Program-made: the position numbers and the translations under genes | From: DAIPKP01 sp964539095 | Lineage (GTDB): Bacteria; Synergistota; Synergistia; Synergistales; Aminiphilaceae | NCBI GenBank assembly: GCA_964539095.1 | Contig: CAZIFL010000024.1 | Location: 1 to 45,760, forward strand | DNA: 45,760 bases | Direction of reading: 5' to 3' | The notes under the pieces: model-generated | Seen by the model: the letters and a program-made list of their open reading frames with translations, nothing else | Told to the model about the DNA's origin: nothing | Database searches by the model: none | Part shown: piece by piece, positions 23,246-31,371 of the stretch | Layout of the letters: every line of letters begins with the position of its first letter | How positions within the stretch are numbered: position 1 is the first letter of the stretch

Positions 23246-24727
23246 ATGATAACAGGCGAAATAAAATCCCGGATAGATCGCATTTGGGACACCATGTGGT
23301 CCGGGGGGATCTCCAACCCCCTTTCGGTGATCGAACAGCTCACCTACCTGCTCTTTATCAAGGGGCTGGATGAGCAGCACACTCGCAAGGAGCGTCAGGC
23401 GGCCCGCACCGGGAAGCCCCTGGAAAACCCCATCTTTGGGGAAGATCAGGAGCCTCTTCGCTGGTCTCGGTTCAAACAGACCGCCCCGGAAGAGATGTTT
23501 CTCACAGTGAAGGACCAGGTCTTCCCCTTTATCAAAAACCTGGGAAAACACAGCACAAACGGAGAAGCCGCCTCCACCTACACCCACCACATGCAGGATG
23601 CCCTCTTCATGATCCCCACCCCCCGGGTGCTGGCCAACGTGGTGGATCAGCTTGATAGTATTGACATGGCGGATCGGGATACCAAGGGGGATCTCTACGA
23701 ATATATGCTCGGCAAAATCGCCACGGCGGGGCAGAACGGCCAGTTCCGCACCCCCCGGCACATCATCAAGATGATGGTGGCTCTCACCGCTCCGGTGCCG
23801 GAGGATACCATCTGCGATCCCGCCTGCGGCACCGCGGGCTTTCTCGTGGCGGCGGCGGAATACCTGCGGCATACCCACAGCGACGCCATCTACAAAACCC
23901 CCCAGGCCCGAAAACACTTTCACGAAAACACCTTTACGGGCTACGACTTCGACTCCACCATGCTCCGCATCGGCAGCATGAACATGATGCTCCACGGAGT
24001 GGAAAACCCCGACATCCGCTACGGGGATTCCCTGGCCGAGACCGGCAAAGAACTGGAAGAGCGTTTCTCTCTGGTGCTCGCCAATCCCCCCTTTGCGGGA
24101 AGCCTGGATTACGAATCCACCGCCAAGGAATTGCTCCAGACGGTGAAAACCAAAAAGACGGAGCTTCTCTTTCTGGCCCTCTTTCTGCGGCTGCTCCGCA
24201 TCGGCGGCCGGGCGGGGGTCATCGTTCCCGACGGGGTACTCTTCGGCTCTTCCAACGCCCATAAAAGCCTCCGTACCATGCTGGTGGAAGAGCAGAAGCT
24301 CCAGGGGGTCATCTCCATGCCCTCGGGGGTCTTCAAACCCTATGCGGGGGTCTCCACCGCCATACTCCTCTTTACCAAAACCAACGCCGGAGGCACCGAT
24401 AACGTATGGTTCTACGATATGCGGGCCGATGGTTATACCCTGGACGACAAACGCACCCCCCAGCCCGACCACAACGACATTCCGGATATCCTCACCCGAT
24501 GGAGCAATCTTGAGGCGGAAAAAACCCGCCAGCGCACGGAACAAAGCTTTTTTGTTCCCAAAGAAGAGATCGCCCAAAACGACTACGACCTCTCCCTCAA
24601 CCGCTATAAAGAGGTGGCGTACGAAGCGGTGGCATACGACCACCCCAGAGAAATCCTCGCCCGGCTGGCAAAGCTGGAGGAAGAACTCGTAGCGGAAAGG
24701 AGAGAGCTGGAGGGGATGCTGTCGTGA
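23246..24727 (+). CDS. hsdM: Type I restriction-modification system, DNA methyltransferase subunit HsdM
   Basis: A 493-residue N6-adenine methyltransferase. The N-terminal helical domain (about 1-150) contains YEYMLGKIATAGQNGQFRTP. The SAM-binding motif DPACGTAGF is at 191-199 and the catalytic NPPF at 280-283 (LANPPFAGSLDYE). Length is normal for the family. With HsdS it methylates the recognition site; with HsdR it forms the restriction complex. It overlaps hsdS by four bases (GTGA). Confidence 0.95.
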   Translation: MITGEIKSRIDRIWDTMWSGGISNPLSVIEQLTYLLFIKGLDEQHTRKERQAARTGKPLENPIFGEDQEPLRWSRFKQTAPEEMFLTVKDQVFPFIKNLGKHSTNGEAASTYTHHMQDALFMIPTPRVLANVVDQLDSIDMADRDTKGDLYEYMLGKIATAGQNGQFRTPRHIIKMMVALTAPVPEDTICDPACGTAGFLVAAAEYLRHTHSDAIYKTPQARKHFHENTFTGYDFDSTMLRIGSMNMMLHGVENPDIRYGDSLAETGKELEERFSLVLANPPFAGSLDYESTAKELLQTVKTKKTELLFLALFLRLLRIGGRAGVIVPDGVLFGSSNAHKSLRTMLVEEQKLQGVISMPSGVFKPYAGVSTAILLFTKTNAGGTDNVWFYDMRADGYTLDDKRTPQPDHNDIPDILTRWSNLEAEKTRQRTEQSFFVPKEEIAQNDYDLSLNRYKEVAYEAVAYDHPREILARLAKLEEELVAERRELEGMLS

Positions 24728-25890
24728 GGTGGGGTAAAGTAAAACTTGAAGATATCGTTAGTTTTCGTGGAGGAGGAACACCGCGTAAAGATATTCTTGA
24801 GTATTGGGAAAGTGAAATCCCTTGGGCTACAGTAAAAGATTTCAAATCGTTAGAAATACGAGATACACAAGATAAGATCAGTAAGAAAGGGTTGGATGCA
24901 AGTTCTTCTAACCTTATCCCTGCGGGACACGTTATTATTCCCACACGTATGGCTCTGGGTAAAGCTGCTATTAATATTATTGACGTTGCGATAAATCAAG
25001 ATTTAAAGGCATTGATCCCGAAGGGAAAAGTGGATACACGTTATTTACTATACTCGATGTTGGGTTTGTCAGAAAGAATTAAAGAAAATGGTTCCGGGGC
25101 AACCGTCAAGGGCATTACGCAAACAAAGCTATCTCGGTTTGAGATCCCCTTCCCTCCTTTACCGGAACAAAAACGCATCGCCGCCATACTGGATGCGGCG
25201 GAGGCTCTCCGGGCCAAACGGCGGCAAACCCTGAAAGAACTGGAGACCTTTCTCCAGGCCACCTTTCTCCACATGTTCGGCGACCCCGTGACGAACCCCA
25301 TGGGGTGGAATATGGGCGTTGTTGGAGATCTTTTGGAGTCGGTAAATTACGGTACAAGTAAAAAGGCCAGCGCCGATAAAAAGCAATACCCTGTTATTAG
25401 AATGGGAAATATGACGTACTCAGGAGAACTTGATTTTTCAGATCTAAAATACATGGACCTATCAGATAAAGAGAAGCCTAAACATTTGGCGTATAAAAAT
25501 CAAATTTTATTTAATAGAACCAATAGTAAGGAGCTTGTAGGAAAAACAGCAGTGTATAGAAATGACGAACCCATGGCTTTTGCTGGTTATTTAATCAGAG
25601 GAGTTGCAAACCACAGCGCAAGTCCAGAGTATATAGCGGCTTTTATGAATACTCCGCAGATGAAAAATTATTTGAGAAACAAATGCAAAAACATCGTTGG
25701 GATGGCCAATATTAATGCTAAAGAATTTCAATCTATCCCTGTACAAAAACCTCCCCTCGCCCTCCAACAGCAATTTGCTGCCATCGTGGAATCCGTGGAG
25801 CGGCAAAAGGTTGCCATGAAGGCGCATCTTGCGGAACTGGATGATCTCTTCGGCTCTCTGCAACAGCGAGCATTTAACGGAGAACTGTAG
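24724..25890 (+). CDS. hsdS: Type I restriction-modification system, specificity subunit HsdS
   Basis: A 388-residue specificity protein with two target-recognition domains (about 1-140 and 200-335). They are separated by a conserved spacer (FPPLPEQKRIAAILDAAEAL followed by RAKRR) and closed by a second one (LALQQQFAAIVESVERQKV). Each TRD reads one half of a bipartite DNA site. The TRD-coding DNA (about 24745-25140 and 25320-25745) is distinctly AT-rich, while the conserved spacers match the GC-rich neighbours, a sign of domain exchange. Start GTG 24724 overlaps the hsdM stop. Confidence 0.93.
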   Translation: MRWGKVKLEDIVSFRGGGTPRKDILEYWESEIPWATVKDFKSLEIRDTQDKISKKGLDASSSNLIPAGHVIIPTRMALGKAAINIIDVAINQDLKALIPKGKVDTRYLLYSMLGLSERIKENGSGATVKGITQTKLSRFEIPFPPLPEQKRIAAILDAAEALRAKRRQTLKELETFLQATFLHMFGDPVTNPMGWNMGVVGDLLESVNYGTSKKASADKKQYPVIRMGNMTYSGELDFSDLKYMDLSDKEKPKHLAYKNQILFNRTNSKELVGKTAVYRNDEPMAFAGYLIRGVANHSASPEYIAAFMNTPQMKNYLRNKCKNIVGMANINAKEFQSIPVQKPPLALQQQFAAIVESVERQKVAMKAHLAELDDLFGSLQQRAFNGEL

Positions 25891-25892
25891 CC

Positions 25893-27950
25893 ATGGAACC
25901 CCTTTTTTCCGAAGATCATATTTTACGGGAAGACCTGGAAACCGAGGTAAAGCGGGGTCTCGGCAAAAGCGGTAAGGGAGAGCTTCCCAAAGATTTTTGG
26001 GAAACCTATTCCGCCTTTGCCAACACCGAGGGCGGAGCGGTGCTGCTTGGTGTGGCGGAGAAAAAGGGCGGGGGTTTTGAAATTTTGGGAATGGAAAACC
26101 CCGATGCGGTGATTACGGATCTTTGGAGACAGCTCAATAATCGGGAGAAGGTGAGCGTTAATCTTCTTTCTCAAAATGACGTGAGGAAACATCCTGTTGG
26201 TGATGGAAAATGGGTCGTAGAAATTGAGGTGCCCCAGGCTACCCGGCAAGAGCGCCCGGTTTATATCACGGAGAACCCCCTCAAAGGGACCTATAAGCGT
26301 CTGGGCTCTGAAGATATGCGTTGCCATAAGGAAGACGTACGGAGAATGATGGCGGAGCAGGGAGAAGAATCCCGGGATGCCCGTGTCCTCCCGGGTTTTG
26401 GTCTTAAGGATCTTCACATGGAAAGCTTCAGGAGCTATCGTCAGCGTTTTTTGGCCTTTAACCCCGATCACCCTTACAGTGCTTCTGAAGAGATGGAGTT
26501 TCTGTGTCAGATCGGAGGCTGGGGAAAAGATAGAACCTCCGGAGTGGAAGGGCTTACCCTGGCGGGTTTGCTGATGTTTGGAAAGGATGTCTCCATACGA
26601 GAAGGGGTGCCGAACTTTTTTCTTGATTACAGAGAGCTTCCCTTTGTGGGTTCTGTGACGGATTGGGTTGATAGGGTTATCCCGGACGGAAGGTGGCCGG
26701 GAAACCTCTATTCCTTTTTCTTTAAGGTGCTTCCCAAGCTCTACCGGGATGTAAAGGTGCCCTTTTGTCTGGAGGGATTCGAGCGTAAGGATGATACACC
26801 CATTCATAAAGCCCTGCGGGAGAGTTTTGTGAATGCCCTTGCCCATGCGGATTATTCCTGTAGCACCGCTGTTGTGGTTTTGAAGGCCCCGGAATATTTC
26901 GAGTTTCGTAATCCTGGACGGATGCGTGTGCCACTTCTCAGGGCCTTAAAGGGTGGAAGGAGTGACTGCCGCAATCGGGCAGTGCTCCAGATGTTTCGAT
27001 TTATCGGGCTCTGTGAACAGGCGGGGTCGGGTATTCCCCGAGTGATGGCAAATTGGAAATCCCAACACTATCGAGCCCCGGATTTTGAAGAGTGTTGGGA
27101 GCCTGAAAGCACCACGTTGCGTTTACGCACCATAAGTGTGGTGCCGGAAGAGACCCTTCATGCCCTTGATGCTCTTTTTGGGGATGCCTACAGAAACCTT
27201 TCTGAAAATGAGCGGGGCATTCTCGCCACCGCACATGTTGAAAATTTTGTGACGCATTTGCGGCTGCAACAGGCCGTGGATATCCACCCCCGAGATCTTA
27301 CGCTTCTCCTGAAAAGCCTGGTGGAGAGAGGTTTTTTGGTTTCCCATGGTCAGGGACGAGGCACCACGTATCATCTGGCGAAAGTTCCTTTGATAGATAG
27401 AGCAAAGGAGGCTGGCGAAGTTCTCCTAAGCTCCAAAGATAAGGAGCCGAGCTTAGAAAGTTTAACCCCAAGCTCCTATGATAAGGATGCTGAAACAGGT
27501 AGTTTAACCCTAAGCTCCTACAATAAGAGTGCTGAAACAGGTAGTTTAACCCTAGGCTCCTACAATAAGGACGCTGAAACAGGTGATTTAACCCCAAGCT
27601 CCTACAATAAGGATGCTGAAACGGGTGATTTAACCCCAAGCTCCTACAATAAGAATCGAGACCACCTGAATAAAAGCCCTTCCCTGGAGGAAATTGTGGC
27701 GTCGGTTCGTGGAAAAAAGAGAGTTTCTCGAAAGCTTCTCAGATCAGCTATTTTGAGTATTTGTTCGCAGAGCTACGTCTCCATAGGGGAAATCTCAAAA
27801 TTAACAAATCGCTCTATCAGTAATATTCGCCAGTATTACATCAAACCCATGCTGGAAGAAGGGCTTTTGGAGCGCCGCTTTCCCCAGCAGCCCAATCATG
27901 AGAGCCAGGCTTACCGAACTCGCAGCCCGGAAGGAGATGCCCATGAGTAA
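25893..27950 (+). CDS. AlbA_2/ATP-binding protein embedded in the restriction operon
   Basis: A 685-residue protein. Residues about 10-130 are an AlbA_2 (Schlafen-type) domain (LETEVKRGLGKSGKGELPKD, YSAFANTEGGAVLLGVAE). About 295-400 is a GHKL-like ATP-binding region of the HATPase_c_4 type (ALRESFVNALAHADYS, GSGIPRVM). Winged-helix segments follow. Residues 533-588 are four 14-residue repeats AETG(S/D)LT(L/P)(S/G)SYNK(S/D/N). The C-terminal 80 residues look like another helix-turn-helix. Such proteins are seen between hsdS and hsdR in other loci, usually as predicted regulators; the function is unproven. The start is ATG 25893, 2 bases after the hsdS stop. It overlaps hsdR by eight bases. 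Confidence 0.8.
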   Translation: MEPLFSEDHILREDLETEVKRGLGKSGKGELPKDFWETYSAFANTEGGAVLLGVAEKKGGGFEILGMENPDAVITDLWRQLNNREKVSVNLLSQNDVRKHPVGDGKWVVEIEVPQATRQERPVYITENPLKGTYKRLGSEDMRCHKEDVRRMMAEQGEESRDARVLPGFGLKDLHMESFRSYRQRFLAFNPDHPYSASEEMEFLCQIGGWGKDRTSGVEGLTLAGLLMFGKDVSIREGVPNFFLDYRELPFVGSVTDWVDRVIPDGRWPGNLYSFFFKVLPKLYRDVKVPFCLEGFERKDDTPIHKALRESFVNALAHADYSCSTAVVVLKAPEYFEFRNPGRMRVPLLRALKGGRSDCRNRAVLQMFRFIGLCEQAGSGIPRVMANWKSQHYRAPDFEECWEPESTTLRLRTISVVPEETLHALDALFGDAYRNLSENERGILATAHVENFVTHLRLQQAVDIHPRDLTLLLKSLVERGFLVSHGQGRGTTYHLAKVPLIDRAKEAGEVLLSSKDKEPSLESLTPSSYDKDAETGSLTLSSYNKSAETGSLTLGSYNKDAETGDLTPSSYNKDAETGDLTPSSYNKNRDHLNKSPSLEEIVASVRGKKRVSRKLLRSAILSICSQSYVSIGEISKLTNRSISNIRQYYIKPMLEEGLLERRFPQQPNHESQAYRTRSPEGDAHE
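27489..27656 (+). repeat. Four 42-bp in-frame tandem repeats
   Basis: Units at 27489-27530, 27531-27572, 27573-27614 and 27615-27656 begin GCTGAAACAGGT or GCTGAAACGGGT and end CTCCTACAATAAG plus one codon. A partial earlier unit covers about 27450-27488. Each unit is 14 codons, so copy-number change keeps the frame. The repeats are more AT-rich than the rest of the gene. Confidence 0.95.
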
Positions 27951-30900
27951 CTTCGCCTTTCTCCCCTCCCTTTTCGAAGAGATAGCCCAGGCCGCCGCCC
28001 AGGCGGAGCGAAACCTTGAGGATGATCCCCGGGGAGCCTGTTTTCATGCCCGGTTCGGTCTGGAGGCGGCGGTACACTGGCTCTACCGACACGATGCCCG
28101 CCTTACCATGCCCTACGATACCCGACTGGGCACCCTGATTCACGAACCCCGCTTTGCCAACCTCCTTCCACAACCCCTCTTTCACAAAGCACGACTCATT
28201 CTCAAAACAGGCAACCGGGCGGTGCACAGTGCCCAGCCCGTCACCTCAGGGGAGGCTCTGCAGGTGGTGAAGGAACTCTTTCATCTCTGCTACTGGATGG
28301 TGCGCACCTACATGCCCGAAGCCCTTTCGGAGGGTATCGCCTGGAAGGACGAAGATCTTTCTTTCCAGTCTTGTAAGGCTTGTCAGGCTGAGGGGCCTCT
28401 GAAGGAAAAACCTCTTTCACGCAAAGAGCTGGAGGCTCTGGAGGAAGAGCGGGATCGGGAAAGCCGGGAAAGGCTTGCCCTTCAGCAGGAGCGGGATACT
28501 CTGGATTCGGAGCTTCAGACTCTGAAAGAGGAGCTTGCCCGGGTACGAGCCCGGACGGAACAGACCCCGGATGTGCACGACTATTCCGAAGCGGAGACCC
28601 GGCACTATCTCATCGATCAGGATCTCCGCCGGGCGGGATGGTTTTTGGATCGTCAGGAAGATCGGGAGTATTTTCTGGAAGGTATGCCTACCCCCAGCGG
28701 TACGGGGTATGCGGATTACGTGCTCTGGGGAGAGGACGGCAAGCCCCTGGGGGTAGTGGAGGCCAAGCGCACCACCGCAGATGCCGAAAAGGGGCGGCAA
28801 CAGGCCAAACTTTATGCGGATTGTCTGGAAAAAAAGTTTGGTCAGCGCCCCATTATCTTCTACACCAACGGCTACGATCTCTGGATGTGGGATGACACCG
28901 AATACAGCCCCCGAAAGGTGGGGGGGTACTACTCCCGGGAGGATCTTACCCGGCTTATTCTCCGCCGTGCCCAGCGGCGCCCTCTGGCGGTGGAGGATGT
29001 TCGGGAGAGCATTGTAAACCGTCACTACCAGAAGCGGGTTCTTCGCAGCATTTTTCAGCACTTTTCCCAGGCCCGGCGGAAGGCTCTGCTGGTGATGGCC
29101 ACGGGAACCGGAAAAACCCGTACTGCCATCGCTCTGGTGGATGTACTCCAGCGGGCGGGGTGGGCCAGACGTGTTCTCTTTCTGGCGGATCGGGTGGCTC
29201 TGGTGAATCAGGCGGTGAAGGTCTTCAAGCTTCATCTTCCCGAGGCCACCACGGTGAATCTGGTGACCGAGAAGGATACTCCCGGTCAGATTTACGTTTG
29301 CACCTATCCCACCATGATGGGATTTCTGGAAGAGGAGGGGGATGCAAACTCTCCCCGCTTCGGAGTGGGGTTTTTCGATCTGGTGATTATCGACGAGGCC
29401 CACCGATCGGTGTACCAGAAGTATGGGGCCATCTTCCGTTATTTTGACTCCCTGCTGGTGGGGCTTACCGCTACCCCCCGGGAAGAGCTGGATAAAAACA
29501 CCTACGAGCTTTTCGACCTCGAAACGGGGGTGCCCACAGATGCTTACGAACTCGATTCGGCGGTGCGGGATGGCTATCTTGTGCCGTACCGAATGACCGC
29601 GGTGGATTTGAAATTTCCCAGAGAGGGGATTCGCTACGAGGACCTTTCCCCGGAGGAACAGGCCCGGTGGGAGAGTTTGGACTGGGGGGAGGAGGAGCCG
29701 CAATTTTTGCCGGAGCACGTGAACCCCAGCGCCCTTAACTCCTGGCTTTTTAACCGGGATACCGTGGATAAGGTTCTGCAGAACCTTATGGAGCGGGGGC
29801 ACAAGGTGGCGGGAGGGGATCGGCTTGGTAAAACCATTATCTTTGCCCGGAACCACAAGCACGCTCTTTTTATCGAAGAGCGTTTCAACCACCACTACCC
29901 CCACTATGCGGGGCATTTTGCCCGGGTGATCGATAACTACACCTCCTACGCCGGGAGCCTGATAGATGATTTTTCGATAAAGGATGCTTCCCCACACCTC
30001 GCCATCTCCGTGGATATGCTGGATACGGGGATCGATATCCCCGAGGTGCTGAATCTTGTCTTTTTCAAGCCCGTGTATTCCCGAGTCAAGTTCTGGCAGA
30101 TGATCGGTCGGGGTACGAGGCTCTGCCCGGATCTCTTCGGCCCCGGAGAGGATAAGAAGGATTTCTGCATCCTCGACTTCTGCGGTAACTTCGAGTTCTT
30201 TCGGGAACAGCCCCGGGGGATAGAAGCCTCTGCGGTTTCTTCACTCAATACCCGTCTTTTTCAGTACCGGGTACGGCTTCTGGGGGGCCTGCAGGATATC
30301 CCCGGAGAAGATCCCCAGGAAAATCTGCGTATTGCCCTGAGGGATCTGCTGCACCGCAGGGTGAGTGCCATGCCGTGGCAGAATTTTCAGGTGCGTCCCT
30401 TCCGCCGGGAGGTGGAGCGGTTCCAGAATCGAGAGGCCTGGAACTCCCTGGGGGTGGAAGAACGGCATATCCTTAACACCCGGCTCGCCTCTCTTCCAAG
30501 CTCCGAAAAAGAGGAGGATGAACGGCTGCGGCGGTTTGATCTCAAGGCTTTGAACATGCAGCTCGCCTCACTGGAGGGGGATGGAAGCCGTTTCGAAAGA
30601 TACCGCCGTCAGGTGGTGGCTCTGGCGGCGTTGCTGGAGGAGAAAAAGGCCATTCCCCCCGTGGCGGCGCAGCTTTCCTACCTCGCCCGGCTTCAGGAGA
30701 TGGAATTTTGGGAGTGTATCTCTCTGGAGGCTTTGGAGGATATGCGGCTTCGTCTGCGGGGGCTTATGGTGTTTCTGGATAAATCTTCCCGGAGCCTGGT
30801 GTATACGGATTTTGAAGATGCGGTGCTGCGTGTTCGGGAGGAAAACCCGGATATGCCCCGGATGACCGGGGAGCAGTATGCCAAAAAGGTGACGGCCTAT

Positions 30901-31359
30901 CTTGTGAGCCACAGGGATGATCTGGTGATCCGCAAGCTGTATACTAACCAGCCCCTTACCCCCAGAGATCTTGAGAGTTTGGAGGAGACTCTGGTGCGTA
31001 TCGGCGAAGAGGAGGGAAAGGTTCTTCTTTCGGGGCTTCTTGCCCAGAGGGGTGCTCCCTCGCTGGTGCACTTCGTGCGGAGTCTGGTGGGGCTGGATCG
31101 TCGGGCGGCCCAGGAGCTGTTCTCCTCTTTTCTTTCGGATCACAGCCTTTCCACGGGGCAGATCCGATTTATCGAAACCATTATTGATCAGCTCACCTCC
31201 CGGGGAGTCATGGAGCCCTCTGCCCTTTACGAAACCCCCTTCAGCGATCTGCACACCGGAGGCCCCGAGGAGCTTTTTGCGGGAAAGGAGCAGGTTATGG
31301 AGGAAATTTTTTCCGCCTTGAGCGCCACGGCGCCCCGAGTGCTGGGCGAAGCGGGGTAA
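27943..31359 (+). CDS. hsdR: Type I restriction-modification system, restriction subunit HsdR
   Basis: A 1138-residue endonuclease-translocase. Residues about 1-120 are a DUF4145-like helical domain and about 145-200 a coiled coil rich in Glu and Arg. The PD-(D/E)xK nuclease uses Asp258 and Glu273-x-Lys275 (VVEAKRTT). The helicase has Walker A ATGTGKT near 387-393 and DEAH at 484-487. The C-terminal region (RLRGLMVFLDKSSRSLVYTD) is of the EcoEI R type. All motifs are intact, so restriction is probably active. Start ATG 27943 has AAGGAG upstream and overlaps the AlbA gene; the frame is open further upstream, but that part lies inside the AlbA gene. Confidence 0.93.
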   Translation: MSNFAFLPSLFEEIAQAAAQAERNLEDDPRGACFHARFGLEAAVHWLYRHDARLTMPYDTRLGTLIHEPRFANLLPQPLFHKARLILKTGNRAVHSAQPVTSGEALQVVKELFHLCYWMVRTYMPEALSEGIAWKDEDLSFQSCKACQAEGPLKEKPLSRKELEALEEERDRESRERLALQQERDTLDSELQTLKEELARVRARTEQTPDVHDYSEAETRHYLIDQDLRRAGWFLDRQEDREYFLEGMPTPSGTGYADYVLWGEDGKPLGVVEAKRTTADAEKGRQQAKLYADCLEKKFGQRPIIFYTNGYDLWMWDDTEYSPRKVGGYYSREDLTRLILRRAQRRPLAVEDVRESIVNRHYQKRVLRSIFQHFSQARRKALLVMATGTGKTRTAIALVDVLQRAGWARRVLFLADRVALVNQAVKVFKLHLPEATTVNLVTEKDTPGQIYVCTYPTMMGFLEEEGDANSPRFGVGFFDLVIIDEAHRSVYQKYGAIFRYFDSLLVGLTATPREELDKNTYELFDLETGVPTDAYELDSAVRDGYLVPYRMTAVDLKFPREGIRYEDLSPEEQARWESLDWGEEEPQFLPEHVNPSALNSWLFNRDTVDKVLQNLMERGHKVAGGDRLGKTIIFARNHKHALFIEERFNHHYPHYAGHFARVIDNYTSYAGSLIDDFSIKDASPHLAISVDMLDTGIDIPEVLNLVFFKPVYSRVKFWQMIGRGTRLCPDLFGPGEDKKDFCILDFCGNFEFFREQPRGIEASAVSSLNTRLFQYRVRLLGGLQDIPGEDPQENLRIALRDLLHRRVSAMPWQNFQVRPFRREVERFQNREAWNSLGVEERHILNTRLASLPSSEKEEDERLRRFDLKALNMQLASLEGDGSRFERYRRQVVALAALLEEKKAIPPVAAQLSYLARLQEMEFWECISLEALEDMRLRLRGLMVFLDKSSRSLVYTDFEDAVLRVREENPDMPRMTGEQYAKKVTAYLVSHRDDLVIRKLYTNQPLTPRDLESLEETLVRIGEEEGKVLLSGLLAQRGAPSLVHFVRSLVGLDRRAAQELFSSFLSDHSLSTGQIRFIETIIDQLTSRGVMEPSALYETPFSDLHTGGPEELFAGKEQVMEEIFSALSATAPRVLGEAG

Positions 31360-31371
31360 GGAGATCTTTAG

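Noticed and set aside
27489..27656. Possible CRISPR or integron-like repeats
   Set aside because: The 42-bp units are contiguous, in frame and inside a coding gene.
28417..29997. Very long open frames antisense to hsdR, and similar ones antisense to dctM (17420-18481), the STAND gene (32767-34134) and the BCCT gene (35105-36283)
   Set aside because: They mirror strongly coding sense genes of biased codon use; their translations are low-complexity (His, Gly, Pro rich) and lack domains.
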